Below, piece by piece: positions 23,816-32,801 of a stretch of 64,000 nucleotides of DNA. A program made the translations under genes and the position numbers. Each line of letters starts with the position of its first letter. The stretch's first letter is position 1. The notes below the pieces were generated by a model. The model ran no database searches. It had not been told where the DNA came from and saw only the letters and a list, made by a program, of their open reading frames with translations. Origin of the DNA: Candidatus Aenigmatarchaeota archaeon (GTDB lineage Archaea > Aenigmatarchaeota > Aenigmatarchaeia > GW2011-AR5); contig JACQID010000008.1 of NCBI GenBank assembly GCA_016198685.1, positions 62,001 through 126,000 of the forward strand, read 5' to 3'.

Positions 23816-23970
23816 GCGGGGGTAGCCAAGTGGCCAAAGGCGCAAGTTGAGTTATAAGGGCATTATGCCCGATGAATGCGAAACTCAAGAAACGCTTTGG
23901 GATATCTTGTCCCTTAGAGAAGAGTAATCTTCGGGGTATGGGTTCGCAGGTTCAAATCCTGCCCCCCGCA
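23816..23970 (+). tRNA. tRNA-Leu (probably GAG) with at least two insertions
   Basis: Acceptor GCGGGGG/CCCCCGC, D-arm GCC...GGC, T-arm GCAGG-TTCAAAT-CCTGC and A73 fit tRNA-Leu. The region between D- and T-arms is about 104 nt where about 32 are expected. One insertion, 23917-23938, lies in the variable arm: core CCCT/GGGG and hairpin GAAGA-GTAA-TCTTC. The rest disrupts the anticodon arm, where TTGAGTT pairs with AACTCAA around a GGGCA/TGCCC hairpin. The stem GCAAG/CTTGT with loop TTGAGT suggests anticodon GAG. I could not fix all junctions; CAA is an alternative. Confidence 0.8.
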
Positions 23971-24188
23971 TAGTTTTTAGATTTTTATAATTTCCGTTTT
24001 GATAATTGTTATACCACTAATCAACACCAACGAATTGGTAAGGCATAATGCAGGAAAAAGGCATGGGTCCGATGGTTCTGCAGGAATTTTCATCCTTGCG
24101 TATCCTTTGATTCTCGCGGCAAACTATGTGTGTTCTTTCGGTGTTTGCAAGGGTCATGGAAAGTATATAGGCAACGCTGAAATTTGAA

Positions 24189-25187
24189 TCAAATTCCGTA
24201 TCTCAAGAAGGCGCCCACGCCCCCGAAACTGAGGAAACGCTTTCCTGCATCGTGGTGCGAATCTATTATCTTGACTCTGCCGCCGTATCTTTCAGCGAGT
24301 TTCATCAGGTCCTCATAATCCTGTGCTTTCTCGTCGCTGACAAGCAACATTTCTGCGGCTCCTGCCTCTATTGCCGCTTTGGTTTTTGCAGGGCCGTATG
24401 CGGCTTTGGTACCTTTTGAGACCTCTGCGAAAAAATCCTCAACCAGCTTTGTCTGCTCTGAGACAGAAGAGTCACGGATTATTTTTTCAACTATGCCGCG
24501 GCGCAAAACTTCCTGTATGCCGGCTTCTCCCGCATAGGAGACGCTGTCTGTGTGGACTTTCTTTGCAACTTCCGGCTCTTTGGTTTTCAGTATGTTCATC
24601 ACGTTTTCCTTGGCGAAGCCGGGCCCTGCAAGCACACATGCATGGAACTGTTTGCTCTTGATGTAGCTTATTATGTCGGCATAGTACGCAGATGAATCAT
24701 GTTCTCCCATGCTCTTGCCTGTGCTTCCGTATATTGTAGTCAGCATCTCAAGGCGCTCTGTAAGGAATGCAAAGCCTGCTTCAGCATCGTCTATAGCAGC
24801 GATAAGTATAGGCGGATGACGCGTCTTTGCTTTTTCGAGCTTTTCAATCTCGTAGCCTTTCCATTCTTTTTCTATACTTACCGGCCTGTTGACTTCTATT
24901 TCAAAAGCATGATGCGAGCGGTCACCTTCCGAGGACTCAATGATTATTCCCCCGACCCTCAATTGATCACCTGAAAAATCAATTTTTTCAGCCCGAAGCT
25001 TGACAAAAATCCTGCGCTTTTCACTTCGCACCTCGCGGTCGCCCTGAAGTATTTTTATGCTTCTGACCGTATAGCCAGAGACAGAAGTTCCTGGATTTAT
25101 TATTTTTTCCAGTACCCACAGATCATCCTGATTCTCAGGAATGACCGTGATAACGCCATGCTTGAGGTCCTTTTCCGTTATCTTCAT
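24189..25187 (-). CDS. pelA: Pelota, mRNA surveillance / ribosome rescue factor
   Basis: A 332-residue protein with the three eRF1-like domains of archaeal Pelota. The N-terminal Sm-like domain runs through GVITVIPENQDDLWVLEKII. The central domain lacks a GGQ motif, as expected. The C-terminal L7Ae-like domain has AAEMLLVSDEKAQDYEDLM and the conserved ending VGAFLRYGI. With aABCE1 and aEF1A, Pelota rescues ribosomes stalled on truncated or structured mRNA. The length is close to the archaeal norm. It is monocistronic and divergent from the surface locus. The start MKITEKDLKHGVITV is the family's usual start. Confidence 0.95.
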   Translation of the reverse strand: MKITEKDLKHGVITVIPENQDDLWVLEKIINPGTSVSGYTVRSIKILQGDREVRSEKRRIFVKLRAEKIDFSGDQLRVGGIIIESSEGDRSHHAFEIEVNRPVSIEKEWKGYEIEKLEKAKTRHPPILIAAIDDAEAGFAFLTERLEMLTTIYGSTGKSMGEHDSSAYYADIISYIKSKQFHACVLAGPGFAKENVMNILKTKEPEVAKKVHTDSVSYAGEAGIQEVLRRGIVEKIIRDSSVSEQTKLVEDFFAEVSKGTKAAYGPAKTKAAIEAGAAEMLLVSDEKAQDYEDLMKLAERYGGRVKIIDSHHDAGKRFLSFGGVGAFLRYGI

Positions 25188-25248
25188 GTTTCTAAGGTGC
25201 AGGAAAGCGATTTATATGCCTTGCAGATAATTATTTGCAGGTGCGCGG

Positions 25249-26376
25249 ATGGCTGAACTCGATACATTTACAATTTTTCTTGTTCTAGGCCTTGCCATGA
25301 TAATCGTGGGCATACTCGTATTCTCATCGGCAGAGACCTCTTTCATCGGCGGCATACTGCCCGGAAGCCAACGAACCGTAGTCAGCTCTTCTGTCGATGA
25401 ATCCTTTTCCGTGGGTCCTGAGAACGTCGAAACGGCTCTTCCTTATCGCATATCATTTAACGTGAGCAATCTTCGTGCTCCTGCAGTCCATGCCCTGGAA
25501 GACGGCCGCATATTCTCAGGCGTGCTCTTCGGATCCGGCTCGATGAAATACACGCTTGACACTAATGTCCCCCAGTTCATGACCATAAATTTCACAGTCA
25601 CCAAGACCAATTCTTATGCCCCTCTGATCATAAAAATAAACGGCAAGGAGGCGATGCGTAAACTGCTTTCGGCTGGCGATTACTCGTTTAATATTGATAA
25701 GGAATTGCTCTCTGACACGATGGAGATAGAAATAGGCGCTGAAGGGTCTGGATGGAAAATATGGGCTCCTGCAGTTTATGACCTTTCCAGCGTGCGGATA
25801 ACCGTTGATACGTTCAATGAGCGTTCTTATATCTACAAGTTCGATCTTTCCGGCAAATACGATACTTTCAAGCGCGGCAGAATAGTTCTTAATTTCATCG
25901 AAAACCGCGGCAGTCTTTCAGTGCCCCTCAATGGCGTTGAAATATTCGATGAGCCCCCTGCAAACTCACAGAACATAGAGTTCTATAAAGACCGTGTCAG
26001 GAACGGCGTCAATTCCCTGGAATTCCGCGCGTCTGAAGGTTCTTCTTTTCTTGCTAATGGCGCGATGACAATAGCCTACGTCACTACGCAAGAAAACAAG
26101 CTTGTCCAGCCCTTCAACGTCAGCAATTCGACTTATCGCAGCTTCAAGAGCGGCGAATTGCGTTTTGAGGTTACAGGAGTTTCGAAAGACGGCGGGATAG
26201 GCGTGTTGATAATGAACGGGATGGGTACGACTTTCAGCCGCTTTGAAACTGTAAGTCCCGGTGAGTACAGGTATGCTTTTAACGCAACAAACATCGCCAT
26301 GGGCAAGAACGATCTTGTCATAGAGTCCGCAGGCGGCGCGGTCTTTTCCGTGAGGAACGTCCGCATAACCGTATAA
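25249..26376 (+). CDS. N-terminally anchored ectodomain protein of the surface locus
   Basis: A 375-residue protein whose first 30 residues form one membrane helix (FLVLGLAMIIVGILVFSS) with a short cytoplasmic N-terminus, so it is an uncleaved signal anchor. The remaining 340 residues look like two or more carbohydrate-binding-like beta-sandwich domains (for example RIVLNFIENRGSLSVPLNG and the repeated pattern INGKEAMRKLLSAGDYSF / MNGMGTTFSRFETVSPGEY). The repeat of N-G followed by a spaced PGEY/AGDY motif suggests duplicated domains. It lies 61 bases after the divergent pelota start and 72 bases before the 1097-residue polytopic protein; a common surface complex is likely. I recognise no family. 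Confidence 0.75.
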   Translation: MAELDTFTIFLVLGLAMIIVGILVFSSAETSFIGGILPGSQRTVVSSSVDESFSVGPENVETALPYRISFNVSNLRAPAVHALEDGRIFSGVLFGSGSMKYTLDTNVPQFMTINFTVTKTNSYAPLIIKINGKEAMRKLLSAGDYSFNIDKELLSDTMEIEIGAEGSGWKIWAPAVYDLSSVRITVDTFNERSYIYKFDLSGKYDTFKRGRIVLNFIENRGSLSVPLNGVEIFDEPPANSQNIEFYKDRVRNGVNSLEFRASEGSSFLANGAMTIAYVTTQENKLVQPFNVSNSTYRSFKSGELRFEVTGVSKDGGIGVLIMNGMGTTFSRFETVSPGEYRYAFNATNIAMGKNDLVIESAGGAVFSVRNVRITV

Positions 26377-26448
26377 TCTATTTATTGCGCTTTTTCCAAG
26401 TATTGCCAGAGAACCATGGAATTAGGTTTAGCTATAGCGGTGTGATGG

Positions 26449-29400
26449 ATGCCTATCAAAAATGAAGAGCGGGATAAAATAGTAAAGGATGCTCTGGCTT
26501 CCATGATAGTCGGCATAGCGCCTGCGCAGGTTTATGCCAATATAGTAACTGACATATTGGCGATATACCCAACGATGTCTCATCATGAAGTAAACGAAAT
26601 AGCATATGATATCTCCCAAGAAGTGCGCATCGAATTCCGAGTGAATCAGGGCAAGCTACGTCTCGCGGAAGAGCGTGAAGGCTGGACACAGAGTCAAATA
26701 GCGGGTCAAGGCAGGGTAATCAGAGGGCAGCGGGCAGTGGAGAACGGTCCTGTCGCACCGGCCATACGGGATTATCGTTATGCAAGGCAGGATGTAAAAA
26801 ATGCGGTTGGGGCAAGTACCGACTGGTGGAAGCGGAGGAAGGCGTCCGCTCTTTCTTTTCTTGGTGACGAGTCCGGTGCGGCACAGCAATTACGCGAAGC
26901 CGAGCAATACAGGCGACGTCGGGAGATAGACGACATGATTGACGTGTTGCGTCGGGAGATAGACGACATGAAATCGCAATTCTCCCTTCAGCCCGTTGGT
27001 GGTCGCGACCGCGAAACGTTAAAACATGATATAGACGAACGTCTGGAGAGGATAGAGAAGCTCAACGAGGAAAAGTCGAAATACTACTATACGCCGAGCG
27101 GCGCCATGCGTGCAGGTGCCCGCTCGCTCGGTCGCCCACTCATGGGCAGGGTTGCAAACGCTTCTTCCGGATGGAACCTGAACAGCGAGCAGGCCATGCA
27201 TCCGCTTGCCAGAAGCCGTGTGAACAAGGCCCGGCAGAAGTTGCGCAAAGAAGGAGACGAGATGTTCAAGGAACTTATGGAAGGTGCAGAAAAGGAAATA
27301 AGGCGGGAAGAAGAATCGTTTGAAGCGGCAAAAAAGAAATATGAGAAGGAAAAGGAAGCCGCAGCAAAATTTGTAGTCGGAACGACTGGAAATCATAGGA
27401 GTTTTTTGGATAATCTTGCTGGACATAATGACAATGAAAAATTCGGCGCGTTGCAAGGCGAAGTAAGAGCCAACATGAAGACGTCGGCGGATCGTGTATA
27501 CATAGAAAATCTCAGAGAAGCATTCACCGAGTATCAAGCTGCCAGGAAAAGTTTGGAAGACTTCCGTAAGAGCGCCTTCACACGGGACAGAACTCTTTAT
27601 GGTCTTCATCTGGTAGAAGAGAAGCTAAACAAAATAATCGGGGAACTACTTGAAGAGAACGCCCTCGGGGAAACGGATGCTGCAGGAAATTTCCATGGAA
27701 TAAAAGCGGCGGAGGAGATGCTTCACAGGGAGCGCGATATACTCATGTTCAAATACAGGGCTCGCTACCGCAACAAAGTCATGAGAGGAGTTGCAAATCT
27801 TCGCCTCTTTGCCCGAAACATGGCAATGGGCACCATGACATGGGGGGACGTGTGGCTCACGTTCTGGTACAATATCCGTGATTTCCTGTTCGGTCCGTGG
27901 ATATGGGGTAGCCTTGTTGTCATGCTTGAATGGATGCTCGTGGGCAGCTACATATCGCAGATAGCGCCTAGCGCGCTTTACTTTGTTGCGCCGATAGGAA
28001 TGGGAGGCCTTACGCTGCTTCTTAACATAGAAGGCTCAATGTCAAGGCCATGGGATTGGCTCACGCATTTTGTTTCCGGCATGCTCATAGGTTTCAGTGC
28101 CGTCATAATGGCCGTGGCCGTGATAACGCCGGAAGACATGGCGGGCTGGGACAACAGGGAATGGTTCCAGTTCTGGTTCATATGGGGCGGCGCCACGATG
28201 TTCATAGGCATATTCAGCTTTTACAATACAGGCGGCTTCCTCTTTGTATTCCAGCTCTCGGTCCTGATAATGCTGTTCGGATGGTTTGCCCTCGGACCGT
28301 ATAGAGGGGTGTATGCGGAGATCGTAGATCAGATACGGGCGCCTATCCTATTCGTCTATAATTCCTTCCGTGACGCTTTTACTGACGTATGGCTTCTAGC
28401 GACAAACCCGCAGGAATATTTCGCAAGGCAACAGCTCAAGAATGTCCGTGCGGCACAGGGCGTGAGCCTGCCTGACGGCGTAGAAATAGAAAGAATAGAC
28501 TTGCAGCCGCCAAACCCTGCACTCTCCGAGAAAGGCGGCGTCAAGCAGTCGTTCTCGGCTTCTCTTGAGATAAGAAACAAAGGAAAAGCCGATGCAAGGA
28601 ACGTGGTTGCGTGGGTTGAGTGCGACGCATTCTGCACGACGGCAACCATAGGCAACATAGATTACGTCGGCTGGCTAAAGGACATAAAGAATGCCGATAC
28701 AAGGAATCCGAACACAAAAATATCGCCTGAGTTGATAGCAGCAGCCAAGGCAGTGTCCGACAATGATCCGAAACAAGCTGAAGAATTTCTCAAAGGCTCG
28801 GGTCTCATAGAAGAAACAGTAGATAGCCCGGGGCCTTTTGTCAGGGCCGGAGGGGCCACTCTCAAGGCAGCAGCCGATGTCGCGACCGAAATAATAAAAT
28901 CGCCACAATGGATAGGGGCAAGCATAGATGCCCTTAAGGAAATCCGGGACAAGGGAAGCATGCATGCAAAGTCTCAGGCTGTGGGTTTCAAGGTCCGTGA
29001 TGCCATGCGTCCAAGCGAGGCAGCAGTGCAGACCATCACGAATATCGGCTCGCACGAAATAAGCCCTGACAGCAAGGCATATCTTTTGGTGTCTTCGCTC
29101 AAGGCTCATGTCGAATACGATTACTCGGCATCGTCAACTCTTGCGGTCAAGGTTGCGTCAAACGAGGAATACAACCAGATCCTGCGCGAAGGGCTTCTTG
29201 AAAACGTAGTTGCAAGAGGCAGCCCGACCACCGCGCAAATATCGCTAAGCGTAGGAAGGCAACCTCTGAAAGCAGGGCAGCAATATGATCTTGTCGTATC
29301 TGTAATCAACACGAGGCCCGACGGCCACGTTTATCTTGATTCCACAACGCCGATAAACATATCAATTCCTGCGTCAATGGCTACAAGTTTGTCATGCCTG

Positions 29401-29742
29401 ACTTTGGACGGCGAGTATACACCTGCTACTCCTGATACGAAAGAAGGTGCCTATAAAATATCTTACGCGCCTGGCGCAAACGTAGACATAAAGCCAAGCA
29501 AATTCTCTTCATTATTCGCGTTTACGTGCAAGTTTACAACGCCTGCCACGATAGACGCAGTAAAGACAGGTCTTATAACAGCGAAGCTTGATACATACAG
29601 GTTCAGGACAACAAAAGATATCAATGTCCGCTACTCGCCGCCGGTCGGAGTTTCCGGGCTCTTGGACAAGGGCGTAGTGATACAGGATAGCGTGACAACA
29701 ACACTGCCTTCTGCGTCTTCATCGCCGGTTGTCATCGGTTAG
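26449..29742 (+). CDS. Large polytopic membrane protein with coiled-coil and CARDB-like ectodomain
   Basis: A 1097-residue protein. Residues 1-430 are cytoplasmic, very charged and largely helical. They include a repeat EIDDMIDVLRREIDDM encoded by a direct DNA repeat near 26917-26972. Residues about 470-640 contain some five transmembrane helices (WIWGSLVVMLEWMLVGSYIS, ALYFVAPIGMGGLTLLLNI, FVSGMLIGFSAVIMAVAVI, WFIWGGATMFIGIFSFY and VFQLSVLIMLFGWFAL). The rest is an ectodomain with beta domains (FSASLEIRNKGKADARNVVA, CARDB-like) and a segment VEYDYSASSTLAVKV resembling the downstream lipoproteins. It looks like the scaffold of an envelope complex. Function unknown. Confidence 0.8.
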   Translation: MPIKNEERDKIVKDALASMIVGIAPAQVYANIVTDILAIYPTMSHHEVNEIAYDISQEVRIEFRVNQGKLRLAEEREGWTQSQIAGQGRVIRGQRAVENGPVAPAIRDYRYARQDVKNAVGASTDWWKRRKASALSFLGDESGAAQQLREAEQYRRRREIDDMIDVLRREIDDMKSQFSLQPVGGRDRETLKHDIDERLERIEKLNEEKSKYYYTPSGAMRAGARSLGRPLMGRVANASSGWNLNSEQAMHPLARSRVNKARQKLRKEGDEMFKELMEGAEKEIRREEESFEAAKKKYEKEKEAAAKFVVGTTGNHRSFLDNLAGHNDNEKFGALQGEVRANMKTSADRVYIENLREAFTEYQAARKSLEDFRKSAFTRDRTLYGLHLVEEKLNKIIGELLEENALGETDAAGNFHGIKAAEEMLHRERDILMFKYRARYRNKVMRGVANLRLFARNMAMGTMTWGDVWLTFWYNIRDFLFGPWIWGSLVVMLEWMLVGSYISQIAPSALYFVAPIGMGGLTLLLNIEGSMSRPWDWLTHFVSGMLIGFSAVIMAVAVITPEDMAGWDNREWFQFWFIWGGATMFIGIFSFYNTGGFLFVFQLSVLIMLFGWFALGPYRGVYAEIVDQIRAPILFVYNSFRDAFTDVWLLATNPQEYFARQQLKNVRAAQGVSLPDGVEIERIDLQPPNPALSEKGGVKQSFSASLEIRNKGKADARNVVAWVECDAFCTTATIGNIDYVGWLKDIKNADTRNPNTKISPELIAAAKAVSDNDPKQAEEFLKGSGLIEETVDSPGPFVRAGGATLKAAADVATEIIKSPQWIGASIDALKEIRDKGSMHAKSQAVGFKVRDAMRPSEAAVQTITNIGSHEISPDSKAYLLVSSLKAHVEYDYSASSTLAVKVASNEEYNQILREGLLENVVARGSPTTAQISLSVGRQPLKAGQQYDLVVSVINTRPDGHVYLDSTTPINISIPASMATSLSCLTLDGEYTPATPDTKEGAYKISYAPGANVDIKPSKFSSLFAFTCKFTTPATIDAVKTGLITAKLDTYRFRTTKDINVRYSPPVGVSGLLDKGVVIQDSVTTTLPSASSSPVVIG

Positions 29743-29747
29743 AGGAA

Positions 29748-30608
29748 TTAAACGCCCATGGCGAGCCTGAAGAAATTTCTCAGTCCCGGACCCAGACCGA
29801 GGACAAGCACTATGAGCTTGAAGAGAGTTCTCTTGTTATTGTCGGCCACTTCCTTGTCTATATAATACAGGGCGGCAGGCACGACAGCGAGCTTAAGCAT
29901 GAACATGGATGCAGGGCCGAATATGGAAATGACAAAGCGCGGCAGGAAATGCTGCTCAAAGTAATCGTAGAACTGCAGGGCCGTGAATGTCGTGGAAGCG
30001 TCAAAAAGATGGGCAGATATTATCGCTGCGTTCTCCTTGGTCAGGAATTTCAATTGTGCATATTTGGGCGCAAGATACTTGTGTGTGCCGAACACTAGAA
30101 CTGCAAAGAGTGCTGCAACGGACAGCATCATGCCAACAGCGAATAAATCCTTGATATTAGGTATTAACACAGAGAGCAAAGCAAGAATAAAAACGGCTCC
30201 GATGGAAAACATGATTTTGTCATACGGGACTCGGGAAGGCTTGGAAAGAACGATGGATATTGCCAGAGCTGTGCTTGCAATAAGGAACATCGTGACATAT
30301 ATGACCGGGGACACCAAGAGCATGTTTCTTGGTCCTTCTGACGTCATGACCGTGAAAAGGCCCAAGGACATATTTTGTGATTCCAGAAGATCCTCGAAGG
30401 CCCTTAACATGGCCCCTGCGAATATATACGGCACAAGAGCAGTGAGAAGCCTCTGGTCCATGGAGATTCCACGCGATTTCAAAAGATGATAGATGCCTAT
30501 GGCCGCTGCTATGAGCATTATCCCGTAGGTTGCGGTATTCACAGGATTGTAGCCGGTATTGTAAATCACCGGATCAATGTACCATTTCTGGAAGAATTCG
30601 GAGAGCAT
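29748..30608 (-). CDS. DUF63 family membrane protein
   Basis: A 286-residue protein with about seven or eight transmembrane helices and the DUF63 pattern: the N-terminal WYIDPVIYNTGYNPVNTATYGI, the LVPYIFAGAMLRAFED motif with conserved Arg, and the late HLFDASTTFTALQFYDYFEQHFLPR block. DUF63 is an archaea-restricted integral membrane family without an assigned function; the polar residues within helices suggest a transporter or lipid-related enzyme. It is the only minus-strand gene inside the surface locus. It stops 5 bases beyond the large membrane protein gene and starts divergently from the first lipoprotein gene. Confidence 0.9.
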   Translation of the reverse strand: MLSEFFQKWYIDPVIYNTGYNPVNTATYGIMLIAAAIGIYHLLKSRGISMDQRLLTALVPYIFAGAMLRAFEDLLESQNMSLGLFTVMTSEGPRNMLLVSPVIYVTMFLIASTALAISIVLSKPSRVPYDKIMFSIGAVFILALLSVLIPNIKDLFAVGMMLSVAALFAVLVFGTHKYLAPKYAQLKFLTKENAAIISAHLFDASTTFTALQFYDYFEQHFLPRFVISIFGPASMFMLKLAVVPAALYYIDKEVADNNKRTLFKLIVLVLGLGPGLRNFFRLAMGV

Positions 30609-30641
30609 AAGGTTTTTTATGCAGGGAAGATAAATAAGCCT

Positions 30642-31649
30642 ATGCTTAAAACGGGGGCATTTCTATTGCTTGTTATTCTTGCCGCCGGTTGCACGGGCCT
30701 AGGGCAGGATTTCGGCAACAACGAAATCAAGGTCAACAAGCCTGTTACAGAGGGTTCAAGCAACATAGCAGTGATCAGGGATATCAATACGATACCCACA
30801 TCTCCCGTGCTTCCAAGCGATCAAGTTGATGTTTCTTTCATAGTGGAAAATACTGACTCCCAGGAAAGTCTCAAAGGCATGACAGTGGAACTCTATGATG
30901 CTGCGAGCTTCTATAATGGGGATCCTGATGATGCGTATACAGGGCTTTGCAATATTCATGACATCTTATGCCTGCCTGAAGGCGCGTTCTGCAATGCAGA
31001 AAAATGCGAATTGAGCAATCTTGCCCCGGGAGGCCAGAAGCTCATAAATTACAAGCTTCTGGCACCGTCCGAAAGTTCGATATTGGGCCTTTCAACGGAC
31101 ATGGAACTTCGCTTTGCAGTCGAGCATGAGTTCACGGCAAAGACGACTTACAGGCCTGTCGTAGTCAATGCGGACGAGATCAAGGCGCTGCAAAGAGCAG
31201 GGCAACAAGTTTCCATTGAAGCGCCTACAAGCATCGGAAGCGGCCCTGTCAAGCTGGACGTTTCACTCAAGAACAGGGATTTCATATTGAACAGGAACAG
31301 AGCTACTTTTGAAGTGCAAGCAAGGCATGTCGGAACCGGCAGGCTTTCTGGCAATGCCATAGAGGCAGGGAAGCTGGAAGCAAGGTTCATAGGATTTACG
31401 TGCGATGAATTTGAAGAGCCGGTAGGCATCGCATTCAGAGCCAGTGCAGAAGAGAATGCCTGCAAATTCACAAATACTGAAAATATAGAGTTCTTCAGGC
31501 AGGGCTTGTCTGTGCCCATGCTGTTTGTCATGAAAGGCGTTGACATCGGGACGGTTCCGCAGAGATCATACGAGGTTGCTGCGACTGCAGATTATGCATA
31601 CAGGCTCACGGGCGTGGTGCCGATAACCGTGAAGCCCGCCGAGATATAG
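30642..31649 (+). CDS. Surface lipoprotein 1 of the locus
   Basis: The track ORF begins at 30486, but ATG 30642 gives a clean lipoprotein signal: MLKTGAFLLLVILAAGC, with lipobox LAAGC. The mature 318-residue protein has an N-terminal beta domain with six cysteines between residues 100 and 125 (CNIHDILCLPEGAFCNAEKC). A second part, starting near VEHEFTAKTTYRPVVV, matches in layout the shared domain of the neighbouring lipoproteins and the 1097-residue protein: a strand pair, then an A-x-R-A-G-Q helix turn, then VKLDVSLKNRDF. It precedes lipoprotein 2 by 8 bases. Role unknown; anchored outside the membrane. Confidence 0.8.
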   Translation: MLKTGAFLLLVILAAGCTGLGQDFGNNEIKVNKPVTEGSSNIAVIRDINTIPTSPVLPSDQVDVSFIVENTDSQESLKGMTVELYDAASFYNGDPDDAYTGLCNIHDILCLPEGAFCNAEKCELSNLAPGGQKLINYKLLAPSESSILGLSTDMELRFAVEHEFTAKTTYRPVVVNADEIKALQRAGQQVSIEAPTSIGSGPVKLDVSLKNRDFILNRNRATFEVQARHVGTGRLSGNAIEAGKLEARFIGFTCDEFEEPVGIAFRASAEENACKFTNTENIEFFRQGLSVPMLFVMKGVDIGTVPQRSYEVAATADYAYRLTGVVPITVKPAEI

Positions 31650-31657
31650 GTGAATCG

Positions 31658-32797
31658 ATGAAGTATCTTGTCGCTGCAATACTATTTTTATGCGGCTGCG
31701 TTTCTGTCACATCGCCGCAATCAGTGAACATGCTTTCCATAGACATAGCGCCGTCCGATGTCTTTGCAGGTGGCACGGCGACTGCAACACTTGAATTCCG
31801 CAATCCGGGAGGGACTGATATACGAAATGTAAAGATGTCGATTTTCAACGCTGGCGCGCTTACGCCGCAGGAATGCGATTTTGGGACGGGTCAGGCGCTC
31901 CAAGACTTTTCGCCTCAGGGCACGCTTTCGGTTTCACGCAATCCGGACAGAGGAACCGTGATTCTCGCGGCAACAGGACGCGATGACAAGGGCGTAAGCA
32001 GGGTTGGCGTCAATTTTGATGATAGCTGGCATTATTGCTATTGCGACAGTTCAGGTTCTCCTGCATGTAGGGTCTCAAGCGGAAAAAGCTGTAGCAACGA
32101 ATGGGAAATATCGGCAAGAGACGACGCTATTTATTATATCAGCGTGCTTGACAAGATAGGGCAGAGCAGCGATGCCAGCCACCCGATAACAGAAGGTACA
32201 AGCGTCACGCCATCCGGAACTCAGGATATCATCATAGACAATGTTGAGGCTGGCTCTTTCGCCATAAGGACATGCTCGCTAAAGGCGCCTGAGAAAATAG
32301 AAAACGATGTGATAAGCACGACGGTTGAAGGCAATGCCAAATTTTCCAGCACACTCTCGGGTAGCCAGGCAGTCTCGATCATCAGCGAAGAGGAATACCG
32401 GATAAGGCAAGCCAAAGATGAAGTGATTCAGTCCGCCCCTGTGCTTACGGCATCAGACGGCCGTCTTCAGCTAATGGTTAGCTTCAGCGAGGCGATGCCC
32501 GTCATAGCACGCCCGGGCAAGAAAGCTTACATATATATTGATATTTCTAATGTAGGAGGGGGCAGGATTCCGTCATTAGAAAAAGGAAGCATAACGTTGC
32601 AGGAATCCGGAGAACAGATAGTAGACAAAAGTTGCCTGGATCAGAAGTTCTACATACAAGGCGCAACATTTCCGAAGATAGCGTGCGAAATCAATTTGCC
32701 CGATAATATAAACTATTTAGAAGCCCACTCCATAATACTAAGCATAGATTACGATTATGAAATTCGTGCGTCAAAAGATGTGCAAGTAAGAAGGTGA
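31658..32797 (+). CDS. Surface lipoprotein 2 of the locus
   Basis: A 379-residue protein starting MKYLVAAILFLCGC, with a lipobox ending LCGC. The first mature domain is CARDB-like (FAGGTATATLEFRNPGGTDIRN). A Cys cluster follows (CYCDSSGSPACRVSSGKSC). The C-terminal half has the locus-specific domain: SEEEYRIRQAKDEVIQSAP then LMVSFSEAMPVIARPGKKAYIYIDISNVGGG. An EEY-R-x-A segment preceding an 'S.A/S.P' strand recurs in the 1097-residue protein and lipoproteins 3 and 5. It lies 8 bases after lipoprotein 1 and 4 bases before lipoprotein 3, so the genes form one operon. Confidence 0.8.
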   Translation: MKYLVAAILFLCGCVSVTSPQSVNMLSIDIAPSDVFAGGTATATLEFRNPGGTDIRNVKMSIFNAGALTPQECDFGTGQALQDFSPQGTLSVSRNPDRGTVILAATGRDDKGVSRVGVNFDDSWHYCYCDSSGSPACRVSSGKSCSNEWEISARDDAIYYISVLDKIGQSSDASHPITEGTSVTPSGTQDIIIDNVEAGSFAIRTCSLKAPEKIENDVISTTVEGNAKFSSTLSGSQAVSIISEEEYRIRQAKDEVIQSAPVLTASDGRLQLMVSFSEAMPVIARPGKKAYIYIDISNVGGGRIPSLEKGSITLQESGEQIVDKSCLDQKFYIQGATFPKIACEINLPDNINYLEAHSIILSIDYDYEIRASKDVQVRR

Positions 32798-32801
32798 ATA
32801 T

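Noticed and set aside
26917-26972. Direct repeat in the 1097-residue protein gene
   Set aside because: It encodes a repeated coiled-coil heptad (EIDDM), so it is a short coding duplication and not a separate element.
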